Shown here piece after piece: positions 35,605 to 43,820 of a DNA stretch of 64,000 nt (the stretch's first letter is position 1; every line of letters starts with the position of its first letter). The DNA comes from TOLSYN sp963849065 (GTDB taxonomy: Bacteria > Acidobacteriota > Terriglobia > Terriglobales > Acidobacteriaceae). A model generated the notes under the pieces. That model ran no database searches and was not told the DNA's origin. It saw nothing but the letters and a program-made list of their open reading frames with translations. The DNA is taken from positions 1,488,001 to 1,552,000 of the forward strand of contig CAWKFM010000005.1 of the NCBI GenBank assembly GCA_963849065.1, given 5' to 3'. Made by a program: the position numbers and the translations under genes.

Positions 35605-35904
35605 ATGAAGGCCGCCACCGATAAGCTGAGCCTGGCGCTGCGCGCCGTCGCCGATCCAAGCCGGCGCAAGATTCTCCGGCTGCTCCATCCCGCCGCGATG
35701 CGCAAGAGCACGGCCTCGGATGGCTGGACCGCCTCCGACATCGAACAGCGAATCAAGCTGGCGCAGCCGACGATCTCGCACCACATGAAGATCCTGAAGA
35801 ACGCGGGGCTGATCGAGACCCACAAGCAAGGCACCTGGGTCCGCTACCGCCGCATCGAAAGCGCGTTGCGCGGCCTGCGCAAGGGACTGCTCGACGAACT
35901 CTAA
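35605..35904 (+). CDS. ArsR-type helix-turn-helix regulator
   Basis: A 99-residue winged-helix protein. The core is LRAVADPSRRKILRLL, WTASDIEQRIKLAQPTISHHMKILKNAGLIE and the wing HKQGTWVRYRRIE. There is no cysteine metal site, so it is one of the non-metal ArsR-like regulators. It stands alone with a terminator right after it. Its target genes cannot be inferred. Confidence 0.83.
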   Translation: MKAATDKLSLALRAVADPSRRKILRLLHPAAMRKSTASDGWTASDIEQRIKLAQPTISHHMKILKNAGLIETHKQGTWVRYRRIESALRGLRKGLLDEL

Positions 35905-35920
35905 TACCTGGAAACAATTA

Positions 35921-35946
35921 AAGGGCGACCCTAGCGGGCCGCCCTT
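35921..35946. terminator. Intrinsic terminator between ArsR-type gene and secreted-protein gene
   Basis: Hairpin aagggcg-acc...ggg-c-cgccctt, located between two convergent genes. It is AT-flanked on the left and has tt on the right, so it can serve both strands. Confidence 0.6.
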
Positions 35947-35971
35947 GCCGCGAAATTACCTCAAATATTCT

Positions 35972-36907
35972 TTAGTGAGACACGGCCTGGAAGAGGTCGC
36001 TCTTGAGCAGCGCCTGGAACTGGCTGTCGTCGGCTTTGAACTTCACCTGCAGGCGGCCGCTGTCGGAGCTGATCTCCATGTCGTCCATCGCGCTCTTTTC
36101 GGTAGCGTTACCGGCGGCCTTCTTGTACATCACGCCCGCGTTCATCAGGGCCGACAAAGTGCCGGCGGTGAAGGAATCCGAGGTCTGCACGTTCAGGTTA
36201 AAATCCACGCCATGCTGCATGTCCAGGCCGTAGCGCGAGCCCAGCAAGCGCTTCTTGATGGTGTCATAGTCGGCCAACCCGGAGGCCTCGCCCAGCACCG
36301 AGCGGAGCATGTTCTGCGTGCCCTCCTGATCGAGCACGCTCCAGACCGGCGCCGGCTCGGCCGCCGCGATCATCTCCATCATGTCCGGCATGGTGGCAAC
36401 GCTCTGCTGCTGCCCGTCGCGCACGTCCAGACCATCCTTCACCGCGGCAGACTCGCCAAACAACATGGTTTCATCGTCCAGGAAGCTCATGATGAAACCG
36501 CCGCTGGCGGGCCACAGGATGTTGTCGCGATATTTCTCGCCCTTGACCTTCTTGGTCTTAAAGCGGGTCATCAATTTTTTAAGTTCGAATTCGCCGGTGG
36601 CCACGCCAAAGTTGCGCACCGCTCCCTTCGTCGTGCGGTAGGAGACAAACGTCAACTGCTCCACATCCGTGTCCGGATTGATGCCCATGCCGCGCAGCGA
36701 GGTCTCAAAGGCTTTGAGATTATCGGGCAGCACGCGATTCTTCAGTGCCAAGCCGCTGGGAGAGTTGCGCAGCGCGCGGTAATCGACAGAGACGATCTGC
36801 TGGATCTGTGCCGGAAGCACGGTACGTGTGTCGGTTCCGAGCGGGGATGCCAGCGCGGCCGTGCAGAGCGCGCCAGCCATTACGAATGCGATGAACAATT
36901 TCTTCAT
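35972..36907 (-). CDS. Secreted protein of unknown function
   Basis: A 311-residue protein with a signal peptide (MKKLFIAFVMAGALCTAALA). The mature chain begins TRTVLPAQIQQIVSVDYRALRNSPSG and contains alternating strands and helices without cysteine pairs or a catalytic motif I can recognise. The segment SDSGRLQVKFKADDSQFQALLKSDLF closes it. I do not recognise the family. It lies convergent to the ArsR-type gene and downstream of the ftcD gene on the same strand with 85 bases between. Confidence 0.65.
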   Translation of the reverse strand: MKKLFIAFVMAGALCTAALASPLGTDTRTVLPAQIQQIVSVDYRALRNSPSGLALKNRVLPDNLKAFETSLRGMGINPDTDVEQLTFVSYRTTKGAVRNFGVATGEFELKKLMTRFKTKKVKGEKYRDNILWPASGGFIMSFLDDETMLFGESAAVKDGLDVRDGQQQSVATMPDMMEMIAAAEPAPVWSVLDQEGTQNMLRSVLGEASGLADYDTIKKRLLGSRYGLDMQHGVDFNLNVQTSDSFTAGTLSALMNAGVMYKKAAGNATEKSAMDDMEISSDSGRLQVKFKADDSQFQALLKSDLFQAVSH

Positions 36908-36992
36908 CGTACGATTGTACCGCGCCTCGGCACTCCCGGCACTTAGTGAAAAGTCGTAGATTGCATCCGGTTGATCCCCGCCTCGGCCGGGC

Positions 36993-38558
36993 TCAGGCCG
37001 TGGACTGTAGCCGGGTCCGGAGCGCGGCGACGGCGGCGCGGGTCAGGGCGAGAAACGCAGCGTTGTCTTCGGCCTCCGCCTCCAGAGATTCCAGGTTGAT
37101 CTCCACGTTGGCCAGCGCGCCCTCAATGGACGCCCGGCCCAGCGCCATGGCCACCGTCAGGTCGCTGGCCATGCGGGGATTGGTTTGGGTGCGCAGCTGC
37201 TGAACCAGAGCGCTGATTTCGGCGGCACACTGGGCCACGCGCAGCGGCACCCCGGCGGCGGAGCGCAGGGCCAGCGCCACCGCCTCGCCCGCAGACTTGG
37301 CCAGCGATGCCGAATTCTGCGCCGTCAGGAGATTTTTCCGCGCCTTGGAGGCGGCGACCACCTGCTGGTAGCTGGCGGCGTCGGCGTCGATAGCGGCGGT
37401 CAGTTCCTGGCGAAGCGCCGCAAGTTTGGCTAGCGCGTCGCCCAGTTCCGTATCAAACTGCGCATAAGCTTTTTTGCCGCGCGAGACACCGGCGACCATC
37501 GCCGCCAGGGACGCGGCCATGGCTCCGGAGGCGGCTGCGGCACTGCCTCCGCCGGGCACCGCCGTAGGCGCAGCGAGCTGATCGAGAAATGGCTCCACGC
37601 CGGAGCGCAGTCCGCCCGCCTGGGCGCCCGCGGCTGGCAGCGAAGCGATACCCAACGCCCCGCCCATCACCGCCGCGAGGCGGTTCTCCAGGATGAGCGA
37701 GGAGTCGAAGTTTTCCACCTGCAGATACCAGGCCGCTGCGTCTTCAATGGTGCGCTTGGGCACCAGGCCCACGACCTCGCTGGATTGCACCAGCACTCCG
37801 TAGCGCGCGGCCTCGCGCTTCACAAACTCGAAGACCGTAGCCATCGGCGTAATCGCCGTGTCGGTCAGGTTCATGGAAACCTGCGCCTGCCCGCGAACCT
37901 CCAGCCCGATGGCCTTCACCGCGCGGAATCCGCCGCTGGAAAAGCGCACCGCCTTGGCGATCTTTTTGGCAATCCCCACGTCCGTGGTTTGCAGATAAAC
38001 GTTGTAGGCCACCAGGAAGTTGCGCGCTCCAATGACCACGGCGCCCGCCGTAGGATGACAGCGCGGATCGCCCACGTCCGGACGGCGCGACTCCAGGGTT
38101 TGAACCTCTTCCCGAATCACCTCAAACTGGCCGCGCCGGATGTTCTCCAGGTTCACGCGCTCGGGCCGCGTGGCGGCGGCCTCGTAGAAGTACACCGGTA
38201 TCTGGTGGCGCTGCCAAACCTGCCGGCCCAGCTCACGCGCCATCTGCACGCAGTCTTCGAGCGTGGCGCCTTCGATGGGGATGAACGGCACCACGTCGGT
38301 TGCGCCCAGCCGCGGATGCGCCCCGCGCTGCACGTTGAGGTCGATGAGTTCGGTGGCCTTGCCGATACCCGCCAGCACGGCGGCCAGCAGCGGCTCGCGC
38401 TCGCCCACCAGGGTGACCACCGAGCGGTTGTGGTCGGCATCCATCTCGCAATCGAGTAGATAAACGCCATCGCGCTTCATGGCGCCGGTGATGGCATCAA
38501 GCCGCGCCCGGTCGCGTCCTTCGGAGAAATTCGGCACGCACTCGATCAGCACCGCCAT
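36993..38558 (-). CDS. ftcD: Bifunctional glutamate formimidoyltransferase / formiminotetrahydrofolate cyclodeaminase
   Basis: A 521-residue fusion. Residues 1 to about 300 form the formiminotransferase (start LIECVPNFSEGRDRARLDAI, catalytic His in VQRGAHPRLGATD); residues about 325 to 521 form the cyclodeaminase (FLDQLAAPTAVPGGGSAAAASGAMAA). Together they move the formimino group from N-formimino-L-glutamate, a histidine breakdown product, to folate and release ammonia to give methenyl-THF. No hut genes are adjacent. It is followed on the same strand by a secreted protein of unknown role. Confidence 0.95.
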   Translation of the reverse strand: MAVLIECVPNFSEGRDRARLDAITGAMKRDGVYLLDCEMDADHNRSVVTLVGEREPLLAAVLAGIGKATELIDLNVQRGAHPRLGATDVVPFIPIEGATLEDCVQMARELGRQVWQRHQIPVYFYEAAATRPERVNLENIRRGQFEVIREEVQTLESRRPDVGDPRCHPTAGAVVIGARNFLVAYNVYLQTTDVGIAKKIAKAVRFSSGGFRAVKAIGLEVRGQAQVSMNLTDTAITPMATVFEFVKREAARYGVLVQSSEVVGLVPKRTIEDAAAWYLQVENFDSSLILENRLAAVMGGALGIASLPAAGAQAGGLRSGVEPFLDQLAAPTAVPGGGSAAAASGAMAASLAAMVAGVSRGKKAYAQFDTELGDALAKLAALRQELTAAIDADAASYQQVVAASKARKNLLTAQNSASLAKSAGEAVALALRSAAGVPLRVAQCAAEISALVQQLRTQTNPRMASDLTVAMALGRASIEGALANVEINLESLEAEAEDNAAFLALTRAAVAALRTRLQSTA

Positions 38559-38573
38559 CGTGCAACTCTCCGC

Positions 38574-39194
38574 CTAGCGCTTCCACCAGTTGTAACCGAT
38601 CGAAACTTCCAGGCTGGAATTGATCCCGGGATTATGATCGCCCAGCGATGCGTTGGACAGATGGAAAGCCCGAAAGTCGAAGTTCACCGAGCGGCCCGGC
38701 TTGAGGAAATAGTTGAAGCCCACGCCTGGACCGGAGATGAAGTTGAACCGGGAGGTATCTCCCGGAGGGACCTTGTGGGCCGACCACAGCGTACCGCCCT
38801 GCGCCAGGAAGTAAGGGATCAGTTTTCGGCCGCGGGTAAAGTTCCACTTCATCACCACCGGGTTGATCCCAATGCCATAAACGTCGCGGTAACCGCTCCA
38901 CAAAATGTAATCCACCGGCATAATCTCGGCGTCGAGTTCGAAGGTGCCGCGCAGGAAGCCTTTGCCGAGTTCGCCGGTCATCACCCGGCCCACGCGCACG
39001 CCAGCGCGCGCCATCTGCACGTTGTCGCGGTTGTAGAGCCCGCTGCCGCCGTCGGCCAGCACGCCAAACACCCAGTGTTCGCGCCGAATGGCGGCGGCAT
39101 CATCGTCGCTGCTCTGCGCCAGGGCCGAGACCGCGGACAGAACCAGCACGGCGAGGATGGCAAGGCGAAGCGGTTTCATCGTGGCAATCTTCAT
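38574..39194 (-). CDS. PagL-like outer-membrane acyloxyacyl hydrolase
   Basis: A 206-residue beta-barrel protein with a signal peptide (LAILAVLVLSAVSALAQ) and a C-terminal aromatic residue pattern (SIGYNWWKR). The segment RAFHLSNASLGDHNPGIN matches the PagL/lipid A 3-O-deacylase family (PF09411), with the catalytic His-x-Ser; the glutamate expected 14 residues after the His is an Asn here, with Glu four residues further on. It may trim lipid A in the outer membrane, or be a related non-enzymatic member. It ends 15 bases upstream of the ftcD start codon, on the same strand. Confidence 0.65.
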   Translation of the reverse strand: MKIATMKPLRLAILAVLVLSAVSALAQSSDDDAAAIRREHWVFGVLADGGSGLYNRDNVQMARAGVRVGRVMTGELGKGFLRGTFELDAEIMPVDYILWSGYRDVYGIGINPVVMKWNFTRGRKLIPYFLAQGGTLWSAHKVPPGDTSRFNFISGPGVGFNYFLKPGRSVNFDFRAFHLSNASLGDHNPGINSSLEVSIGYNWWKR

Positions 39195-39244
39195 CGTGAT
39201 TACGTTATCAGGACGGCCAGCGAGACTCCAAGTGCAAAGCGAGT

Positions 39245-40063
39245 TTACAGCCTAAAGCTGGGAAACGCCTGCGCCAGCGAGACGCCAGCCTCGGGCAGTT
39301 CGCCCTTGCTCAACACCAGCAACCGCAGCGGCACAGCGCTCTTTTTGGTATCCCGGCAGTAAAGGATGCGGGTTGAGTAGTCGCGCAGTCTTGCAAAGGG
39401 CTTGAAGTGCTTGTTCAGAATACAGATCAGGACGCTGTTCGTTTGCAACAGCGGATCGAGGTCGTCCAGATAAAACTCCAACGACCAATGGTAACCCAGG
39501 CTGAAAAAGCCATAGACCAGATCGTAGGGACCGGGCAACTGACGAAGCGGCAACTCCGCTGCATCGAACATCTTGTAACCCGCGATGTGGTTGTACTCCA
39601 AAAAAGAGCTCAACAGGGGTAGGTGACCGCAAAAGGAGGAAACATCCGGCCACTGCGGAGGACGGTCATAATACTTCTGCTTGTACTTGGTTTGGGTGCC
39701 GTTGGTATCGTAAAGATGAACTTCGGCGCCTTCTTCCCAAACGCCTTTTTTGCTGAAGTACACGACGGAGCGGCCAAAGCCGGGGCCGATTTCCAGCACG
39801 CGCCGCGGCTTCGCCATCTTCCCGAAAAACGGCGCCAGCGCCTCGTACTCGCGCTCCGACATCCCGTTGGCTTCGCGCTGGCAAAGTAAACGCGAGGGCT
39901 CGTCCGCGTGGAAGGGGACGCGGGTGGAAATCAGTCCCACCGCAGCGGCCACCTCCGGCGTGAACGGCGGTGCCAGGAATACCTGCTCCGCCCTTTCGAG
40001 GTCCGCGTCGAAGATCTTGCCGCCGCGCCAACGGTTCAGCGACGTCCAAAATGAAAAGCGCAC
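39245..40063 (-). CDS. Class I SAM-dependent methyltransferase-like protein
   Basis: A 272-residue soluble protein. The SAM-binding motif I is RRVLEIGPGFGRSVVYFS (about 88-105), followed by AEVHLYDTNGTQTKYK and PGPYDLVYGFFSLGYHWSLE. The N-terminal 80 residues have no clear homologue in my memory. A similar layout occurs in putative sugar O-methyltransferases, and the substrate is unknown. It lies upstream of the PagL-like gene on the same strand, with 50 bases between. Confidence 0.7.
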   Translation of the reverse strand: MRFSFWTSLNRWRGGKIFDADLERAEQVFLAPPFTPEVAAAVGLISTRVPFHADEPSRLLCQREANGMSEREYEALAPFFGKMAKPRRVLEIGPGFGRSVVYFSKKGVWEEGAEVHLYDTNGTQTKYKQKYYDRPPQWPDVSSFCGHLPLLSSFLEYNHIAGYKMFDAAELPLRQLPGPYDLVYGFFSLGYHWSLEFYLDDLDPLLQTNSVLICILNKHFKPFARLRDYSTRILYCRDTKKSAVPLRLLVLSKGELPEAGVSLAQAFPSFRL

Positions 40064-40116
40064 AATACCCTCCGGGGAAAACGATAGAGTCGCGAACCGC
40101 CGCCGCGCTGCGAAGC

Positions 40117-40142
40117 AAAGGCCGCCCGACGCGGGCGGCCTT
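40117..40142 (-). terminator. Intrinsic terminator after yebC
   Basis: A perfect 11-bp stem, aaggccgcccg / cgggcggcctt, with a 3-base loop and following T residues on the minus strand, just after the yebC stop. Confidence 0.85.
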
Positions 40143-40160
40143 GCGGAAACAGCTGTGTTG

Positions 40161-40907
40161 TCAGCCGGCGACTTCTTCCAAGTCCTTCTGGTCGATGTCG
40201 GCGTTGGAATAGACGTTCTGCACGTCGTCGTAATCCTCCATCGCCTCCATCAGGCGGACCATGGTGCGCGCCTGCTGGCCTTCGAGCTTGACGTAATTGG
40301 CGGGAATCATGCCGAGTTCGCTGTGCTCGGGAGTAATGCCGGCGGCCTTGATCGCCTCCAGCACGGCTTCGTAGACGGAGGGATCGGTCAGAATCTCCCA
40401 GCTCTCGCCGTCATCCTGCAGATCATCGGCGCCGTGTTCCAGCACGATGTTCATCAGGTCGTCTTCCTTGGCCGAAGACTTCGCGATAAGGATGTCGCCC
40501 TTTTTGCTGAACAGGTGCGCAACCGAGCCCGCGTTGCCCATGTTGCCGCCGTTTTTGCCGAAGATGTGGCGGATGTCGCTGACCGTGCGGTTGCGGTTGT
40601 CGGTCGAGGTCTCGACCAGAATCGCCGCGCCGCCCGGCCCGTATCCTTCGAAGGTGATCTCTTCGTAGGTAACGCCGGGCAACTCGCCGGTGCCGCGCTG
40701 AATGGCGCGCTTGATGTTGTCCTGCGGCATGTTTTCGGCTTTTGCCGCGGCCACAGCGGTGCGCAATCGAGGATTCTTTTCCGGATCGCCGCCACCCTTG
40801 GCAGCCATCGTGATTTCCTTGATCAGGCGGGTGAAGATTTTGCCGCGCTTGGCGTCCAGCGCGCCCTTTTTGTGCTTAATTGTGGCCCATTTTGAGTGGC
40901 CCGACAT
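40161..40907 (-). CDS. YebC/PmpR family protein (TACO1-like)
   Basis: A 248-residue protein starting MSGHSKWATIKHKKGALDAKRGKIFTRL, the invariant YebC opening. Motifs NMPQDNIKRAIQRGTG and EGYGPGGAAILVE follow. Members act as transcription regulators or, more recently, translation factors that help ribosomes at stalling sequences; which applies here is unknown. A strong terminator follows. Confidence 0.95.
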   Translation of the reverse strand: MSGHSKWATIKHKKGALDAKRGKIFTRLIKEITMAAKGGGDPEKNPRLRTAVAAAKAENMPQDNIKRAIQRGTGELPGVTYEEITFEGYGPGGAAILVETSTDNRNRTVSDIRHIFGKNGGNMGNAGSVAHLFSKKGDILIAKSSAKEDDLMNIVLEHGADDLQDDGESWEILTDPSVYEAVLEAIKAAGITPEHSELGMIPANYVKLEGQQARTMVRLMEAMEDYDDVQNVYSNADIDQKDLEEVAG

Positions 40908-41067
40908 GCCAACCTCGTAGATTGTTTGATTTCTGGAAATCCGGCTTCCCGGTTGCCCATCCAGCCGGGCGTTCCCCTACCGCGAAACAACGCGATAACG
41001 GCTAAGTATATCACGTCGGACGGAGACGACTTTTGTATTCCAGCTCTGCTTCCCGCGGTAGTGCGTC

Positions 41068-42078
41068 TTAAATCGTCGTCCCCATGTGCTCGGTCGGCGC
41101 TTCGCGCAATCGCGCTGCTGCCTCTTCGGGCATTACGGCCGAGCGGTAGGTTTCTTTGAAGGTGTAGGACTTCTGGCGCTGCTCCGGAAGGATGGGCATA
41201 ATTTCGATATGCCAGTGGTAATCCTCGTCGATGGTGCGCCAGTAGTTGAGCACCTTGGACTGGTGCTGGGTGTTGGGCGCGGTGTGCAGCACCAGGTGGA
41301 AGCTGTCGGTAAAAGCGCGAATGCGGTTCAGCATCCGGCGCAGCAGCGAGGCGCACTCGCGCATCGCCCCTGGGCGCGACGTCGCGGTGCGCTCAAAGTG
41401 CGCCTGGTGAATGGCGGGGATGATCCAGACCTCAAACGGCGCGCGCGAGGCAAACGGACAACAGGCCACGTAGTCGCCGCGGATTTCCACGATGCGGTCG
41501 CGCTGGTGCAGCTCCTGGGTGAGGATGTCGCAGAAGACGCAACGCTCCTTTTGGGCATAGTGCTCGCGCGCCGAACGCAGCTCGTAGAGCACCCGGCGAG
41601 GCACATAGGTGGTGGCTACCAGCTGGGTGGAAGGATGGTCGAACTCCTGCCCGCTGAGCGCACCGAAATCCTTGAAGATGCTGACATACTTAAAACGCTG
41701 ATCGTTCTTCAGGTCCTCCAGCCGGTGGGCGCAGAGCAGCAGGAACTGCTCGATCTCCGCGTCGGAGGCGGTCCACAGCTGGCGGTCGTGGCGCGGGTTT
41801 TCCACCAGCACCTCGTGCGCGCCCACCGAGCGCATCACGTCATAGAGCCCCACCCCGCGGCGTCCGGGGTCGCCCTCCACGTGGTAAAGCGGCTGGGGAT
41901 GCACTACGGCACGCGACGACCACGGTCCGTAGCTCACCGAAGCCATGGAGGAGATGACCTGCTGCTGCTGCGCTGACTCCGGGCAGAACGGGCAGCCCTG
42001 CTGTAAGTTCCTGCCCTGCGACGGCTGTTCGCCGGTGACCACCCAGGAGCGCGTGATGGGATCTTTCCGAAGTTCCAT
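41068..42078 (-). CDS. GalT-like nucleotidyltransferase with a substituted active-site histidine
   Basis: A 336-residue protein of the galactose-1-phosphate uridylyltransferase fold. Zinc-site cysteines C29 and C32 (CPFC), a second CVFC pair and the C-terminal HWHIEIMP (iron-site histidines) are present. The active-site loop reads FDHPSTQ (H148-P-S150-T-Q152) where GalT has HPH-x-Q, so the position of the covalent nucleophilic His is Ser. It may have lost transferase activity or act by another mechanism. No gal genes are nearby. Family confident, activity not. Confidence 0.75.
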   Translation of the reverse strand: MELRKDPITRSWVVTGEQPSQGRNLQQGCPFCPESAQQQQVISSMASVSYGPWSSRAVVHPQPLYHVEGDPGRRGVGLYDVMRSVGAHEVLVENPRHDRQLWTASDAEIEQFLLLCAHRLEDLKNDQRFKYVSIFKDFGALSGQEFDHPSTQLVATTYVPRRVLYELRSAREHYAQKERCVFCDILTQELHQRDRIVEIRGDYVACCPFASRAPFEVWIIPAIHQAHFERTATSRPGAMRECASLLRRMLNRIRAFTDSFHLVLHTAPNTQHQSKVLNYWRTIDEDYHWHIEIMPILPEQRQKSYTFKETYRSAVMPEEAAARLREAPTEHMGTTI

Positions 42079-42341
42079 GGCGATAGCAAACCACTATGGA
42101 GCGGGTTAGTCAAATCGGGCGGACAATGTAGGCTAGCGAGCAAGAGAAATTGCATAACTCGTCCCCAGCAGCCTTGATTGAAAGTTTGCGCACTCTCCCG
42201 ATTCCAAGCGAAGCAGCGTGCGCCGTGGGCCAGTCGGCCCCCGGTTCACGGCACGAGGAATGTAGTTCGATGCGGTTTTGGAAGCGCATTGCGTTGTAAC
42301 GAAACCTCCGCGACATCGTTGAGCGTCCCTGCCGTGTCCAT
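42079..42341. other. Intergenic region, no gene seen
   Basis: About 260 bases between the GalT-like gene and the patatin gene, both on the minus strand. I find no supported coding frame, tRNA or strong terminator; it must hold the promoter of the GalT-like gene. Confidence 0.4.
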
Positions 42342-43559
42342 CTACGGCGTTGCAAAGTCGCGCTTTGCCCCCGCTGGCTCCTTCTTTCGGCGAGTTTGAT
42401 ATCTTTCGACGAGTTTGACGTCCGTTTCCGCATGTTTGTCGAGACTGCCGACACGATAGAGCTTGGAGTATTTTCCGTCGATCACGGGCTGCACACCTTT
42501 CAAAGCCGACGCCATGTCCTCGTAGCCCTGCTCGCTCAGCTTGTTAAAGGTCGCACGGGAGAAATCCGCGTCGCTGAAGGAAAACTGCTTTTCGCTATCA
42601 TCAGTCTCGTACATGACCTGGCAGACTTCCAGGAGCTTCAGCTTGCCCGGGTTGAGCTGCCCCTTCTGTTCGTAGTCATTGACCACGGTTTCGGCGGCTT
42701 TTTTGCGCGAGCCGTACTGAATCGACTTTTGGCGCCAGAGGACATCTTCGAGCGAGCGCGGCAACTCCTTGCGCTTGCGGTCCCAGATATCAATGATGAA
42801 GACGATGGTGTCTTCCATGCCGCATTCGAATTCATATTGCAATGCTTCGATCGGCGTATTGGAAGAAACGCCACCGTCGAAGTACCAGACCCCACCGATT
42901 TCGCTAGGCGGGAATGCGGGGGGAAGTGCGCCGCTTGCCAGGGTATGATCGACGGTAAAGTCAACTTTCTGCAGAATGCAGTCCCCCGAAGCCGATTCCT
43001 GCGAATCGAAGAAAACCACCTCTCCGTCCGTAACGCGGGTCACCCCAAGGCTCAGCCGCATGCCAAGCTTGCTGAAATCCACGTGACGGCGCAGCGTCGC
43101 GCGCATCGGCGTCGTATCGTAGAAAGCCAACTCATTGCGGTCCAATGGGCGAAACCACTGCATGACCCATGGGTTCAGGAGGGGATTCACAACGCGCGAG
43201 GTGAAGAAATTCGGCAGCCCGAAGGGAAGCGCCATCGAACCCCAGCCCAGGTATTTCGGCTCCAGTTGCTGCAGCCATGAGTTAGTAGGCACGAGCTTCC
43301 AAAGACCGTTGAAGTCGAACGGCGGCAAGGGGGACAAAAGAATGTCGTTCCACAGGTCGCACAGGCCCTGCACTGCGTCTCCATCGCGATGGGCGGCAAT
43401 CACCGAAGCGTTGAACGCACCAATGGAGATTCCGGCCACCCAATTGATTTTCTTACACCTCTCGGCAAGTGCCCTGTATGCTCCGACCTGGTACGCTCCA
43501 AGTGCGCCTCCTCCTTGCAGGAGGAGCACCACTTTCTTGTCCTTAAAATCGAATGCCAT
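42342..43559 (-). CDS. Patatin-like phospholipase
   Basis: A 405-residue lipid acyl hydrolase. The oxyanion loop is QGGGALGAYQ, the nucleophile Ser lies in GISIGAF and the catalytic Asp in FDGGVSSN, completing the Ser-Asp dyad. A DUF3734-like C-terminal region (LRVGSLDKHAETDVKL) follows. There is no signal peptide, so it is probably cytosolic or delivered by another route. It is divergent from mutS with about 260 bases between, which hold both promoters. Confidence 0.88.
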   Translation of the reverse strand: MAFDFKDKKVVLLLQGGGALGAYQVGAYRALAERCKKINWVAGISIGAFNASVIAAHRDGDAVQGLCDLWNDILLSPLPPFDFNGLWKLVPTNSWLQQLEPKYLGWGSMALPFGLPNFFTSRVVNPLLNPWVMQWFRPLDRNELAFYDTTPMRATLRRHVDFSKLGMRLSLGVTRVTDGEVVFFDSQESASGDCILQKVDFTVDHTLASGALPPAFPPSEIGGVWYFDGGVSSNTPIEALQYEFECGMEDTIVFIIDIWDRKRKELPRSLEDVLWRQKSIQYGSRKKAAETVVNDYEQKGQLNPGKLKLLEVCQVMYETDDSEKQFSFSDADFSRATFNKLSEQGYEDMASALKGVQPVIDGKYSKLYRVGSLDKHAETDVKLVERYQTRRKKEPAGAKRDFATP

Positions 43560-43820
43560 GGTGTCCTTTCTTGGTCGGTTCGACTCTAGGCGAGATTGCC
43601 TCCGTAAAGTTGACCTCAGCTTCAGAAAAGATACTGCGCCCGTACTTTAGTTCGACTGCGATTTCCTGCCCAGTGACCGGCATCACGATGGAGTGTTCAA
43701 CCGTTTGGGCAGAACTTCCTGCCATCCCCAAGGCGCTGGCTAACTCGCCAACGGAGCCAGCAAGCTTTCGTCTCCCCCGCTCTGCTATACTCGCCCTTTT
43801 GAACCCCGCAATGTATCCCC

